64,000 nucleotides of DNA, taken from positions 118,085 to 182,084 of the forward strand of contig CAJNOP010000419.1 of NCBI GenBank assembly GCA_905250075.1. The letters are read 5' to 3'. Origin of the DNA: Rotaria sp. Silwood1. Its lineage: Eukaryota > Rotifera > Eurotatoria > Philodinida > Philodinidae. Position numbers and translations under genes: made by a program. The notes below the pieces were generated by a model. That model did no database searches. It was not told the DNA's origin and was given only the letters and a program-made list of their open reading frames with translations. Of the stretch, positions 14,101 through 25,490 are shown piece after piece; within the stretch, counting starts at the first letter, position 1; each line of letters begins with the position of its first letter.

Positions 14101-17100
14101 ATCTGTTTATGCTTGACGAAGAAAGAGAAAATATTTTCTTTCGTCCATGGGAAAAAAAAGCAAATGCACATGACATTATGTTTTAGAATTCTTTTTCGAT
14201 ATTGATGAAGTAGTGGTTAATTCTCTCAGTTAGATAAAAATTTGTATTTTCTATATTTGATATAATATTTTTTTCTACATCATGACAGACATTGCGAGGA
14301 TACGATCGCAAACCGTATACTAATATCGACTTGTTAAAATAGATGAACTACTTTCTTAATGTATTTTTTGGGGCTTAAGTAAAAAAGAAAGGTAGTGATG
14401 ACCTGAAATAGGCAGCATCGAGGAAGAATATCGTGGATTTTTGCAAAGAAGCGATATCTTTCTTCTAACAGATTATCAAAAGAGAATTTCAGCTTTGCTA
14501 GAAGAAATAAAAAGAATTCCCATGAATGAAAGAATGTTAGACTCTAAACATTTCCTGATCGGGTCATCAATAAATAAGGATGAAGAATTCTATCCCAAGA
14601 TACATAGAAAAAAACAATCTCCCTGTGGTTTCGATGAAATTCGAACTATTTTCTTTTCAGACGATAGCGTTAATCTTTCTCGACAAAACTGTGTATTCTA
14701 GTCAACTATCAACAACTGTATTTTTTTATAAATAACGTCAAATTACAGAGATAAGTTGGAACTTCTGGATCCTTCTTTAGTTTACGTTTTCTTTAATGAT
14801 CATCATCCGTTCATAATGCGAAATGAATCTGTAAAATTCGTTACGCAACGACTTTATACCTAAAATATTTGTGTATTTATTGTATTTTGCGCGACTAAAA
14901 TAGTGTAAATTGAATTGATTTTTTTTTTCATCATATTTCTATTTGTTATAGACTTCAAGATGAAAATAATGAATATCCATGTTTCCCAACAAGAAATGAT
15001 CGTATGGCATTTATTAATGATGCTATTATTCAAGAACGTTGTGTAAATTATATAATGAACTTTTACTTCCTATGTTATTATTTTGTTCCATTTTGTATAG
15101 GAAATTCTTGCCGAATATCTCAATAAAGTTCTCAAACATCCTAAATTTCGTAGACATCCAGCAACGGTATGAATTTATAATTGATATTATTAATAATTTT
15201 AGCATAGAGATTAATCAAATATCTAATATTTCTGAAAAATTCCTTTTTAATAACATCGTTTTATACTATTATAATTGTTTTAGTGTGAATTTTTTGAAGT
15301 AAGTTGTTTATCATTCATCTATGGTATATCAATTAGTCGAAAAGAAGGATATCTATTAAAACGATCGCATGATGATTATCGTGGTCAACATACGTTTTTT
15401 CGTCTACCATTTTTTTGTGATGTATGTAAACGTCATCATGATCGAAAGTATGTTTCATTTTTTCTCAATAATATTATTTTCAATAAAAAGATCGTTGTTT
15501 TTATTTTTATTAAATATAGATGGTTTATTATTAAAGATAGTTATATAACTTACATACGACCTAATACGCATGAATTACGTTTTCCAATGTTAGTTGATCG
15601 TGGTTTTCACATTCTAACTGGTATTCGTCATGTTCGTACTTATCGTGGTATTAAAATAAAAAATTTACAACGTACATTAGTAATTAAATGTCGAACAACA
15701 CGTGATTCTGATGAATGGACACAACATTTAACAGAATTAATTGAACAAGCAAAAGGTTTTGTCGATAAAACAGCAAGTCGATTTAATTCATATGCACCTA
15801 TTCGAGAAAAACAACTAGCTTACTGGTAAAATAATTAAAATAATGATTTTTTATTTAATTAGAATATCTGATATAGGTTTATTAATGGTAAATCATATAT
15901 GGAAGCCGTCGCTAAAGGACTTTTAACAGCGAAAGAAGAAGTTTTCATTACAGATTGGTGGCTTTCACCTGAAGTCATGTTAGTAAGACCAACAGAAGAC
16001 GAAGAATTTCGACTTGATAATATATTAGGAAGAATAGCTGTAAGCATTTAATTTGTTTTATTATTCATGTCTAATAGTTTTTTTTTTTTTCGTAATGTAT
16101 AGGATGCAGGAGTTCGTGTTTATGTAATGGTTTTTAAAGAAATGTCATTTGCTGTAGGCTTGAATAGCTCATATACAAAACGAATATTAACTAGTAAAAG
16201 TAAAAGAGGATTTATTAAAGTTAGTTTAATATTGTAATTAAGAATATTATAAATAATTCGTTTGTTTTAATTTCTAAGGTGATTCGACATCCAGATCACC
16301 ATCCTAACGGTGGAGTATTATTGTGGTCTCATCATGAAAAAATGGTTGTTATCGATCAAAAAATTGCTTTTGTTGGTGGAATTGATTTATGTTATGGTCG
16401 TTGGGATGATGATTTTATGCGGTGAGTTATTATCTTATATTAGATTTCGTGTTGTTTGACAGTATATAAGGCATTAATCCCTAACGGACAAAAAGGCATA
16501 CATATGAAAATACTTTTTATTGTAGTGATATTTTTCCATGTTTTAGTGAACACTTGTATCAGTGTGACAGCGTGCACTAGCTACACAGAATGGTTTTCAT
16601 CGGTAGCAGACCTCTAAATCGGACCCCTTCTTGATGGTCTGTATTGAGCAAGGGGGAAATAGTGGACTCCAATCCTGTGAAGTTCTCAAAAATAGAATAT
16701 TACGTTTTTCTCGCTATCTATTACAAGTTAAGTACATATTAATTAGTTGACTACTAAGTTGAGCTCAGCTTAATTAGTGCTAATTAGATGAGTACTCATC
16801 TTAATTAGTGTTAATTAGATGGGTACATGGCTTAATTAGTGTTAATTAGATGAGTACTCAACTTGTAATGCATACAGAAGAAAATATGCAATATTCTATT
16901 TTTGAGGACTGCAAGACTCTCGAAGTATTTGGAGTCCAATGGAGTCTCGGAATCATGGAGTCTGCTATTTTCCCCTTGGTATTGAGACAAGAATTCTGTA
17001 TGCATTTCTGGTTCGTATTAGAGCCGAGCTTGGGCAACTTACAATGACACTAATAAAAATATATTTCTCTTACAGAGAGAATTTTTAAATGATCGAACTC

Positions 17101-20100
17101 CACCATCACTGCAGTTGTTTACTAGAACATTGTAAAGAGTCTACTATCATAGTGATCTCATGAGTTGAATAAGATCAGACAATTATAAAACTTCTTGAAG
17201 AATATCATTAATAAAGATAATCTTGCATGAGAGAAATGCTCGCTAATCAATTTCAAAGAGTCAGATCGGTTGGTATCTCCAGTTACACTGTTCCACTTCA
17301 GTAACATTCGTGTCACTTGATTCAATTGATAGTGCACTTGGTCTTGTGTGTAAATGAGATATGTCATTGAACTGAATAATTTCTTTGTTTTTATTTATTG
17401 ACTAAATCATGCATCCGAAATTTTTACATAAAAAAGATTCTTGGTTTATAAAAGTTGCGAAGTGCAAAATGTATGTAAGGAGTTTTGACGCAAAAAATAA
17501 GAATGAAATCGGTTATCTTTTGAGTAATAACCGATAAAAATAGCATTTTTCGATTCTGATTAAAATCTTATTTTGCAACGTTAAAGATAGGCTTTAATTG
17601 ATTATGGTCTTTTCTGATCGACTAACATAGCTTTACCGATTGAAATTGTTTTTTAAAAACCAATTAAGAAAGATTAAAATCAAGTAAAACCTATCTTCGA
17701 AGTTGAAAAACCAGATTCGTTCTGTTTTCTTACGTGGAAAAGCTTCCTTGAAAAAAGAAATGAAGTTCAAATCGAGCGATCTGGCAAAATTTTTGACTTG
17801 CGGGAACTGTAGAGAAAATCTTTCTGGATCGGATTGAACGTTCTATTTCAAGTGCTGATTGGTAGTCAGTTAACCGTAATTCCACACTCTACATATGTCA
17901 GTGGGAATCATTAGTTTTTCTAAAATAGATTTAGAACAAGTTTTGTAAGCAATCATAAACGATCCTAATAAATAGGTCGCTTTCAATTCTTCTAGCATAG
18001 ATATTGAATGGTTTATAATGAATTGTTTATTCTGATTCGTAGACAAGTGTGATCATTGAATGATTTTCACACAACAAACCCATGAACTTTCTTTTAGAAA
18101 TCATTAACCGTATTTAATATAGGTTTTAGAGGAAAAAAAACAAAGTTTTACAAAAATAAATCATTCAAAACCATTGAAATACTTTTATTTATTTTCAATG
18201 ATTTTTTTTGAAATCTATCCTTACGAATCATATTAGGATGGAGTTCAACTAAACAGATTGAAATGAACTATTGTTACAACATAACATGATATATAGATTC
18301 CAATTTACTAATAATTAAGAACACAAATGTTTGATAACGTTGCTTATTGAAGTTGTTTCTTTTAAATTATTGAAATGGAATGTAATCAGAAATGAATTAA
18401 CATAAATAACGAACTTCAATGTTTTTTATTTATTGAACCAGATAGAGAATTAGGAGTTGTTTTCTGTTTTAATTCTTAGTCTTGTGGATTTGGGCGCAGA
18501 AAATGATACAACATTGAAATCGCCATATGATATAGTTGTAGAAAACGCAGCGGCAGGTGGCACAGAAACTGTAGAGTCAGCACAAAAAGCTACTACACAA
18601 ATGGCTGAACAAGCTGGTGAAAAACCAATAAAGGTAAGGAAACAAAAGGAGAAAATAAAATGGAAAGACAACTATTTATCGTTCATATACGCACATGTCA
18701 TATAAAGAAAAATTTCAATGTCAAACCAATGAAATATTTAATTAGTAGCAACAACTGTAAGCGTAAATGAACAAAAAAAAAAGTTACAAAGTAAGAGTGT
18801 TTAAAATGATAGTAAATTTCAATATTATCCATCGAAAAATAAAAATACGAAAATGCATGCTATCATCTTTAAAAATATTTTTTTGATTTGTATTAATAAT
18901 ATTTATGAATCTATTTTAGAGTAGTGATCGTTTAAGAACAGTGTTTAGTGCTCCAAATAAAGCAAGTGAAGATATTAAATTTGGTGAACCCACTCATGAA
19001 CATAAGATAGAATTTCGAAGGAAAGCATTAACTAAAAAATGTAAACATTTTATTGTTTTTATTAAATTATTCATTATTTTATTTTTTTTTTCTGAATATT
19101 TCAAGGGTTCGAAACAAAGTTTATAGGTAAGAATAAATTGTTGCTCATTTCACATTCATTACAAAATAAAACCGAAAGATTATAATGTTCATATTCAGAA
19201 GATTATTTTTCTCAATTAGATTACTGTTATTCTATATTCTCATATATAAATATCAACTGATAAGTGTACTATATTTTAGACATGACTAATGAGTTGATTT
19301 CTAATAATCTAACTTTCAATTGATTTCATTTATTTTGTTATACTTTTTAACATAATTCTAAAACAAAATAACAGATTTTTGTTCGTTTTCATTTGTTTTT
19401 AATTGAATACGTTTTGTGTGTTCTTAATATGTTTGACTGTGATTTTGTAAATCATCATCACTTGAATAGGAGCAGATGGCAATGAAGGTGATGTTGAATC
19501 AGATGACGGTAATACTAAATATTCTTCACCTTTAATACATACATTACTAATACTGTAAAGAAAACAACAACTAATTATTATAATAATAATAACCAACATT
19601 GAAAAATGATATAGAAGACGCTTCATTGGTATTATTATAAAGTTAATAGGGGTAACATTCGATCTTTACTTGCTAGATTAATCATATTGTTGCTAATGCT
19701 ATCATCACACTTACTTATATGCTATTTCTTCTTCTCATTAATGTCACTCACACAATGCTTTTAATGGATATCATTGTACAAAATTTTGCATGTCTTAATT
19801 AAGTTTTACTATTCTATTTTTATCGAAATGAATAATTAAATGCGATAGCTCTTTTTATTTTTTGTTTCGAAGCTTTTATGATTATTGCTGCGTAACTCTA
19901 GTTAGTCTAGAGAAAAACAATTAAAATTTCGATTTTATGTTTTGAATATAAAAGATATACCAACAACATCTGATCGAAGAATGTTTGAAGATGATGAAAA
20001 AGTTGCTCGACGACCAGACAAATATGCACGGAAATGGCGAAAATTAGCTCAAGTAAATCATAAAATAAATAATCGATGTTATATAAACTCTTTGCACAAC

Positions 20101-23100
20101 ATGTCTGGTCAATTTTTATCTACTTATAAGTCATTGGAGAGAATTTTTTTCTAAATTAAAATTAGTTCACTAAGAGCAAGCCTTTAATAGAAATTTAAAA
20201 AAATATCTCAGTACAGAGTGTTTCATCTAAGTCAATTTTGTATTTTGATCGAATTAGTCTCGATCGAAATCTATTGTATCCAAAATATCGATATTCAATA
20301 GAAATGCTTGTCTTTTGAAAAATATTATTTCACGTGAAGAGTACTTGTTCGAAAGATGTTTATAGATTTTGAATCTTGTCGGTTCTAGCTTACTGTAATG
20401 TATGATTTGGTATACAATTAAGTTCTCTACAATACTAAAAAGTCAAGGTTATCGTACAATCTGATTCAGAGAAGTTATGAACGATAAAAAGATCTACATC
20501 GCGAATTATGAACAATGTTTTCGATTTTAAGATTTGCTCACAACTAGTAAACCGTAAGTCTATAAAAAATTCTACATATATATTTAGGAACATAAGTGCA
20601 GGGTCGCATTAGTTTTCGATCAATGCTAATTCTTTAGGTATTCGTTTAAGATTAACTTGAATTCTTCGGTATTTAGACTTGTAACGAGTTCGCATAGCTC
20701 GGGCTCGGTTCATCTCATTTTATCTTGGTGTTAATTTTCTAAACTTTGATTTCTCATAAGTACTTTATTTATTGTTTTTTGTTTTGCATGAATAACGCTG
20801 CATTGTTTCTACTTAAAACTCATTCTTATATTATAATAGCTGTACTCATAAGAAAATACAATTTGAGAATCTGATTACATATTTAGTAGTTTCTATACGT
20901 CAGCGATAAAAAGTATGTTGAGTTTAGCATAGAGATTGGGTATTTTCTTTATGCATATTTCTTTTATTTTCAAGAAATATTCATTAACTAATGCAAAGAT
21001 GGTATTTGTATAAAGAAAGACAATGTAAAATGATACATCGTCTATGTAGCTAAATGAAAAGAAAAGAACCTTGAAATAGAATGGCGTCGACAAAACAAAA
21101 TATCAAGTTACATAGTTTAGATCAGAGTAAGTGCCTGAGTTTGACCGAACTCGAGTATCTCAGGCATGGTACGTACCTATTGGTATTATTTGCATTAGAA
21201 TTAGTTAATTCCAAGTTATTAGCATTATCTTTAATTCTACTACATATATTTCCTGCAATTATACTTCTAAGAGTTCATATTCCAACGTTTCCGATAACAG
21301 AACAATAATGATAAGTTTTGAGGACTTTTGAGTTAAGGTAATGTCCAAGATCTAGTCATCGATAATCTATAGATGAGCAGTTAAAATCATGTTAATTTAA
21401 TGCTAAAATTTCAGCGCTAATCAATTTTAATGCAAATAATACCATCGCATTAAGGTTAATTCTAATACGACACTCTTAATAAGTATACATATATATCAAC
21501 ATCTGTTAATTTAAAAATTTGCATAGGCTATAAAGAGTATGAAAATATTGTTTCTAGCTGATTACTTTAAAATACTTTTCAGTAACTTATAAGTAAATGA
21601 CAATTGATTAGAAATGTTGTAGAAAGACTTTTTATACGTAGCTTAAAGCAAAGTCTAAATATGATCTTATTTAGAAAGCGAAAAAAGGCAGTGATGATTC
21701 TGATAATGAAGAAGTTGTCGAAGAGCCACAAGCAGTTATTAGTTTATCACTTGAAATTGATAGAAAACAGAAACTTTTTATTGGTAAAGATTATTCCAAT
21801 GTATATGAAAAAGATTTTGAAATACTTGAGAAATACAGTGAAGGTAATTACTTTTTATTTATTTTGTTCATTTATTTCAAGTATTTTAATGCAATTTATA
21901 ACATAGACTTTATTGATCGAAAAATAGTACCTCGTATGCCATGGCATGATGAAGCACTTGTTGTATTTGGTCAAACAGCTCGAGATGTTGCGCGACACTT
22001 TATTCAACGATGGAATATCCATAAAGTTAGATGATAAAAAAAAAAAAGTATTTCATCTTTTAATTTTGACTGGTTTTTTTTTTTTTCTAAGTGTGAAAAA
22101 TATCTAAATAATGATAATTATCCATTTCTATTACCCAAGTCTTATGATGATGAAGAAGATTTAACTGTTAAAAATTGGAAAGATTTTCTTGAAAGTAGAC
22201 CATTAAAAGTAGATGCTCAGGTATGTTATTATTTTAAATGAATATTCTTCAAGAAATAAGTTTAACTTAATTTTGTATTTAGTGTGTTCGTTCTGTTGGT
22301 CCATGGTCGGCAGGTACAAAAACAATTGAATCATCAATTCAAAATGCTTATATACAAATGATTGATGCTGCTAAACATTATATTTATATTGAAGTAGACT
22401 AATAATAATAAAAAAAAAAATCAAAAATATTATTTATAATTATTATTTCATATTTAGAATCAATTCTTTATTACTATTGCTCAAGATCCAGATGTTCGAA
22501 ACCTATTAGGTGATACTCTTTTTCGACGTATAGAACGAGCACATAAGTATGATTTATTCTTAACTATATAAAATTTTAAAAAATTTTTACTTAATTAGAT
22601 TGCAAGAAAAGTTTCGTATTTATGTTGTTCTTCCTCTTTTACCCGGTTTTGATAGCATTAATGCTGTACAAGCTGTACTCTATTTTATTATGCGTTCAAT
22701 TACTAAGGGTGATAGTTCATTATTTAAACGGCTTGAAAGAGCAGGTAAGTCAGTATGTTTCTCATATTTTTCTTCGTATTTAGTATCGAATATGAAAATA
22801 GAATAGATTAGATGTTGTTATTTTATATTTGAAAAATGATAATTAATGAAATAAAGTACTTGGTAAAAATTTCAAAAATGATATCCGATTTTCTTTAATA
22901 TATCATTCATATGTAGCCTTAAAACAAGATTATCAAAGATATATATATATTAAAATAAAATTCTTCAATGACTCTTTGAAAAAAACTCTTCTCAAGAGAT
23001 AATCTATTTATTAATCAAATAAGCAATAGAGCCAATGTTAGTGTGTAATGAATATTATACCGAAAAGAAACTAGAAACAGATACAAAAACCATTGAATCA

Positions 23101-25459
23101 AATATGAATATAGTTACAAACATTAGAAATGTGCACGGTAAGTTTTTGTTGTACCCTGTACATTGGCTGAGAAAAAAATTTTTAACCCTCACCTTATAGG
23201 ATAGGGTGGAGTAGCCATATAGATCAACGAGCCATCAAATTTATCTCGGTTTGCTTTTATGTTTACACACTTCTTACAGCTGTAAGAATATTTTAGTCCT
23301 TTCTGGTGTACATGTGGGTGTGAGTGAAGGAAACACGACTAACCTCTACACATACGCACACCATCCCTACCTGAAAGGACCTAAGAAACTTAAGTAATAA
23401 AACGGATTAAAACGACTAAAGAATGAAAAATATAAAAGTAAAACGGGATAAATTTAATTTCTCGTGGACTCATCATATCATGGAGAAATTAATGTATAAG
23501 TAATAAAAGCTCCTGTTGAGAGAAATAATATCTTTGTTTATGGTATACTAAATGTATGAAGAACTTCTTGACAATATTAATACTACTTAACATGAATGAT
23601 TTAATCAAAAATCAAAAAAATTATGTTGCTTCTATTTGACACAAGCATATTTTCGTCGAGAACTTTTATTGAATGTATTTTTGAACTTATAATTATTCAA
23701 AATGAAAAAAAAAATGGATACAAATCGATTTGAATATATGAAGATATTCAAAACCTACTCTGTTGGACGATGATTAACACTTTCTTTTAGCTGACATAAT
23801 GGAATACGATACTTGAATAACGCTAAAAAGAAAAAGAAAACTTCTATTTGAAATACAATTCTTACTCTTCGATTGGTTCTAATTAAAAAAAAAATTCCAA
23901 TTTAGTTTAGCTTTGGAAACAAAAGCATGATGCTCGTATTCAAATGTTCACGATCCCCATGAATTCGATGAGAAATGAAAAATCGTTGAGTATTACATTT
24001 AGACATGATATTTCAACTCCGATTGCAGTTAAAATTTTGGTTTATCGGCATGGTAGATTCTAGTGAAAATTTGAGCTGATTTCATACGTGAATGAGTGAA
24101 ATGATCGATCTGAATACGTCCATCGCTGTTGTGGGAGTTTCTTTTTTTTGAAGGACAATACAAAACTGTATGCATTTGCACGGAATTTCAGTGTTCACAA
24201 ATGTAACATTGAGGTTCGACGAGTCTTATGGATTAGTAACAATAGTCCTAGTTCATTACAATCATAGTAGTGAAATGTAGAATATTTTTTCGAATACCGT
24301 TGTGATTATGACAATGTTTTTTTTATAGTTTATGGCGGCATGTTTACAGTCGCAATTGACATCTGTAGATAGATCTTAAATATATTGATAACCGATTAAT
24401 GATTCAAAAAATAAAATCCTATGTTACTCGATTTTCAATTTTTAGGTATTCCACCAAACGATTATATTAGTTTTTTTGGTATGCGTACTCATGATATTCT
24501 TATGGGTCGCTTAGTAAGTCAGAAATTTCTTTTCATAGTAAATTTTAGATATTTTCTATCTTGTTTAGGTAACTGAAATAATATATGTTCATTCAAAACT
24601 AATGATTATTGATGATCGTATGGCTATATGTGGTAGTGCAAATATAAATGATCGTTCATTACTTGGTCAACGTGATAGTGAATTTTGTATTGTAATAAAT
24701 GATCGTGAAGAAGAACAAGGCCGATTTAATGGGCAACCATATCGTGTCGGAAAATTTTGTTCTAGTTGGCGAAGAAAACTTTTTGCGTATGTTTCAAAAT
24801 TTAGATTAAAAACGACTCGTTTTTTATTTTTCTATGAAAAATTGTTTTGTTTTTTTGTAGCATGCTGTTAGGTATTCAATTCGAGAATTCAAAAAATATT
24901 GATATAACTGATCCAGTATCAGAAGAATTTTATAATTATTTTCGAGCTATAGCAAGAAAAAATACACTCATTTATGAAGAAGTTTTTGCTACAATGCCAA
25001 GTGATCATGTTAGAAAATTTGATCAAATTTCTGGATATAATGGTATGGCAAAAATGGCAGATACTGATCCAATACAAGTATACATTATAACTATATATAT
25101 TTGAATAATATTTTTTATTCTGTTTTTAAGGCTCAACAAAAATTAAAAGATATTCAAGGTCTTGTTGTTGAATATCCACTTTACTTCCTTGATGAAGAAG
25201 ATTATCTACCAAGTATAAACACTCCCGAAGGTAAGAATTTCCGATCAATTATTAATGATGGTTTTGAAACAGCCATCATTTGATGAGTGTCACGATTTTT
25301 TTTTTGAGAGAGAGAGAGAGGAAAAAAAAGACATTTCTAGTTAGGACTATGATGTATGCTCTCCGATAACCTTCTAATAAGGTCGATTTAATCAATTATC
25401 TGTTATTTCATTTTTTTTTGTTTCTTTTAGGTATCGTTCCAACTGTTACGTGGACATAG
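11175..25459 (+). CDS. PLD1: Phospholipase D with PX and PH domains (PLD1/2 type)
   Basis: Twenty-five exons, all phase-consistent: 11175-11340, 11406-11538, 11598-11732, 14952-15042, 15101-15166, 15284-15447, 15520-15825, 15877-16039, 16103-16219, 16279-16421, 18480-18633, 18920-19040, 19106-19126, 19470-19508, 19955-20052, 21675-21843, 21907-22025, 22092-22220, 22283-22393, 22458-22546, 22599-22744, 24446-24513, 24569-24786, 24861-25077, 25131-25230, 25431-25459. Exon 14 (39 nt) is a possible cassette; counting it as optional leaves 25 core exons. The product is about 1090-1103 residues (human PLD1 about 1074). It hydrolyses phosphatidylcholine to phosphatidic acid and choline at membranes. 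A PX domain lies at about 57-180 ([12 protein letters not shown]), a PH domain at about 215-350, HKD1 is H466, K468, D473 (HHEKMVVID) and HKD2 is H924, K926, D931 (VHSKLMIID). PRMPWHD, the GSANINDRS-like segment and the conserved IVPTVTWT end are present, so the enzyme should be active. ATG 11175 directly follows an acceptor AG. Confidence 0.95.
14402..14701 (+). other. Unexplained open frame inside phospholipase D intron 3
   Basis: A frame of about 99 codons (from after a TGA at 14399-14401 to a stop at 14699-14701) has protein-like composition, for example [20 protein letters not shown] and then [17 protein letters not shown]. It is on the same strand as the host gene but shows no obvious splice sites or start context, and the phospholipase D reading frame runs cleanly from exon 3 to exon 4 without it. 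I do not recognise the sequence. It may be a relic of an inserted gene or transposon, or chance. Confidence 0.3.
16643..16987. mobile_element. Foldback (MITE-like) element in a phospholipase D intron
   Basis: The left arm (about 16643-16735) reads as an imperfect reverse complement of the right arm (about 16853-16987). Matching blocks include TATTGAG...GGGGGAAATAG against CTATTTTCCCCTTGGTATTGAG, GGACTCCAAT against the GGAGTCCAAT block, AAAAATAGAATATT against AATATTCTATTTTTGAG, and ATTACAAGTTAAGTAC against GTACTCAACTTGTAAT. The loop contains a 31-base tandem repeat. There is no transposase frame, so if mobile it would be non-autonomous. Confidence 0.6.
16769..16861 (+). repeat. Tandem repeat, three 31-base units
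   Basis: Three near-identical 31-base units begin at 16769, 16800 and 16831, each starting CTTAATTAGTG and continuing TTAATTAGATG (first unit CTAATTAGATG). They sit in the loop of the foldback element. Each unit carries TTAATTAG-type blocks that are themselves nearly palindromic. Confidence 0.8.
21176..21445. mobile_element. Second foldback repeat in a phospholipase D intron
   Basis: GGTATTATTTGCATTAGAAT beginning at 21182 is matched by the reverse complement of the segment ending at 21443 (GGTATTATTTGCATTAAAAT). The pairing continues through TTA and TAGCATTA blocks over about 55-60 bases of each arm (21182-21243 and 21386-21443). A separate hairpin, TGCCTGAG paired with CTCAGGCA, lies just upstream at about 21133-21167. 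There are no coding features. A non-autonomous element or its remnant is the likely origin. Confidence 0.5.
23294..23392. repeat. Small GC-richer inverted repeat in a phospholipase D intron
   Basis: TTTTAGTCCTTTCTGGTG on the left is mirrored by the reverse complement of the right side (CTTAGGTCCTTTCAGGTAG), with related GTGGGTGTG-type sequence between. It is short and imperfect. Confidence 0.35.
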
Positions 25460-25463
25460 AGCA

Positions 25464-25490
25464 TTTATTTATTTATTTATTTATTTACTT
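25464..25490. repeat. ATTT tetranucleotide repeat after phospholipase D stop
   Basis: Six to seven copies of ATTT directly follow the phospholipase D stop codon, so they lie in its 3' untranslated region. AUUUA-type sequence in a 3' UTR can affect mRNA stability, but this may be just a microsatellite. Confidence 0.7.

Noticed and set aside
17158-17367. Minus-strand frame in a phospholipase D intron
   Set aside because: The composition is mildly protein-like, but there are no splice signals or recognisable motif; I judged it too weak to annotate.
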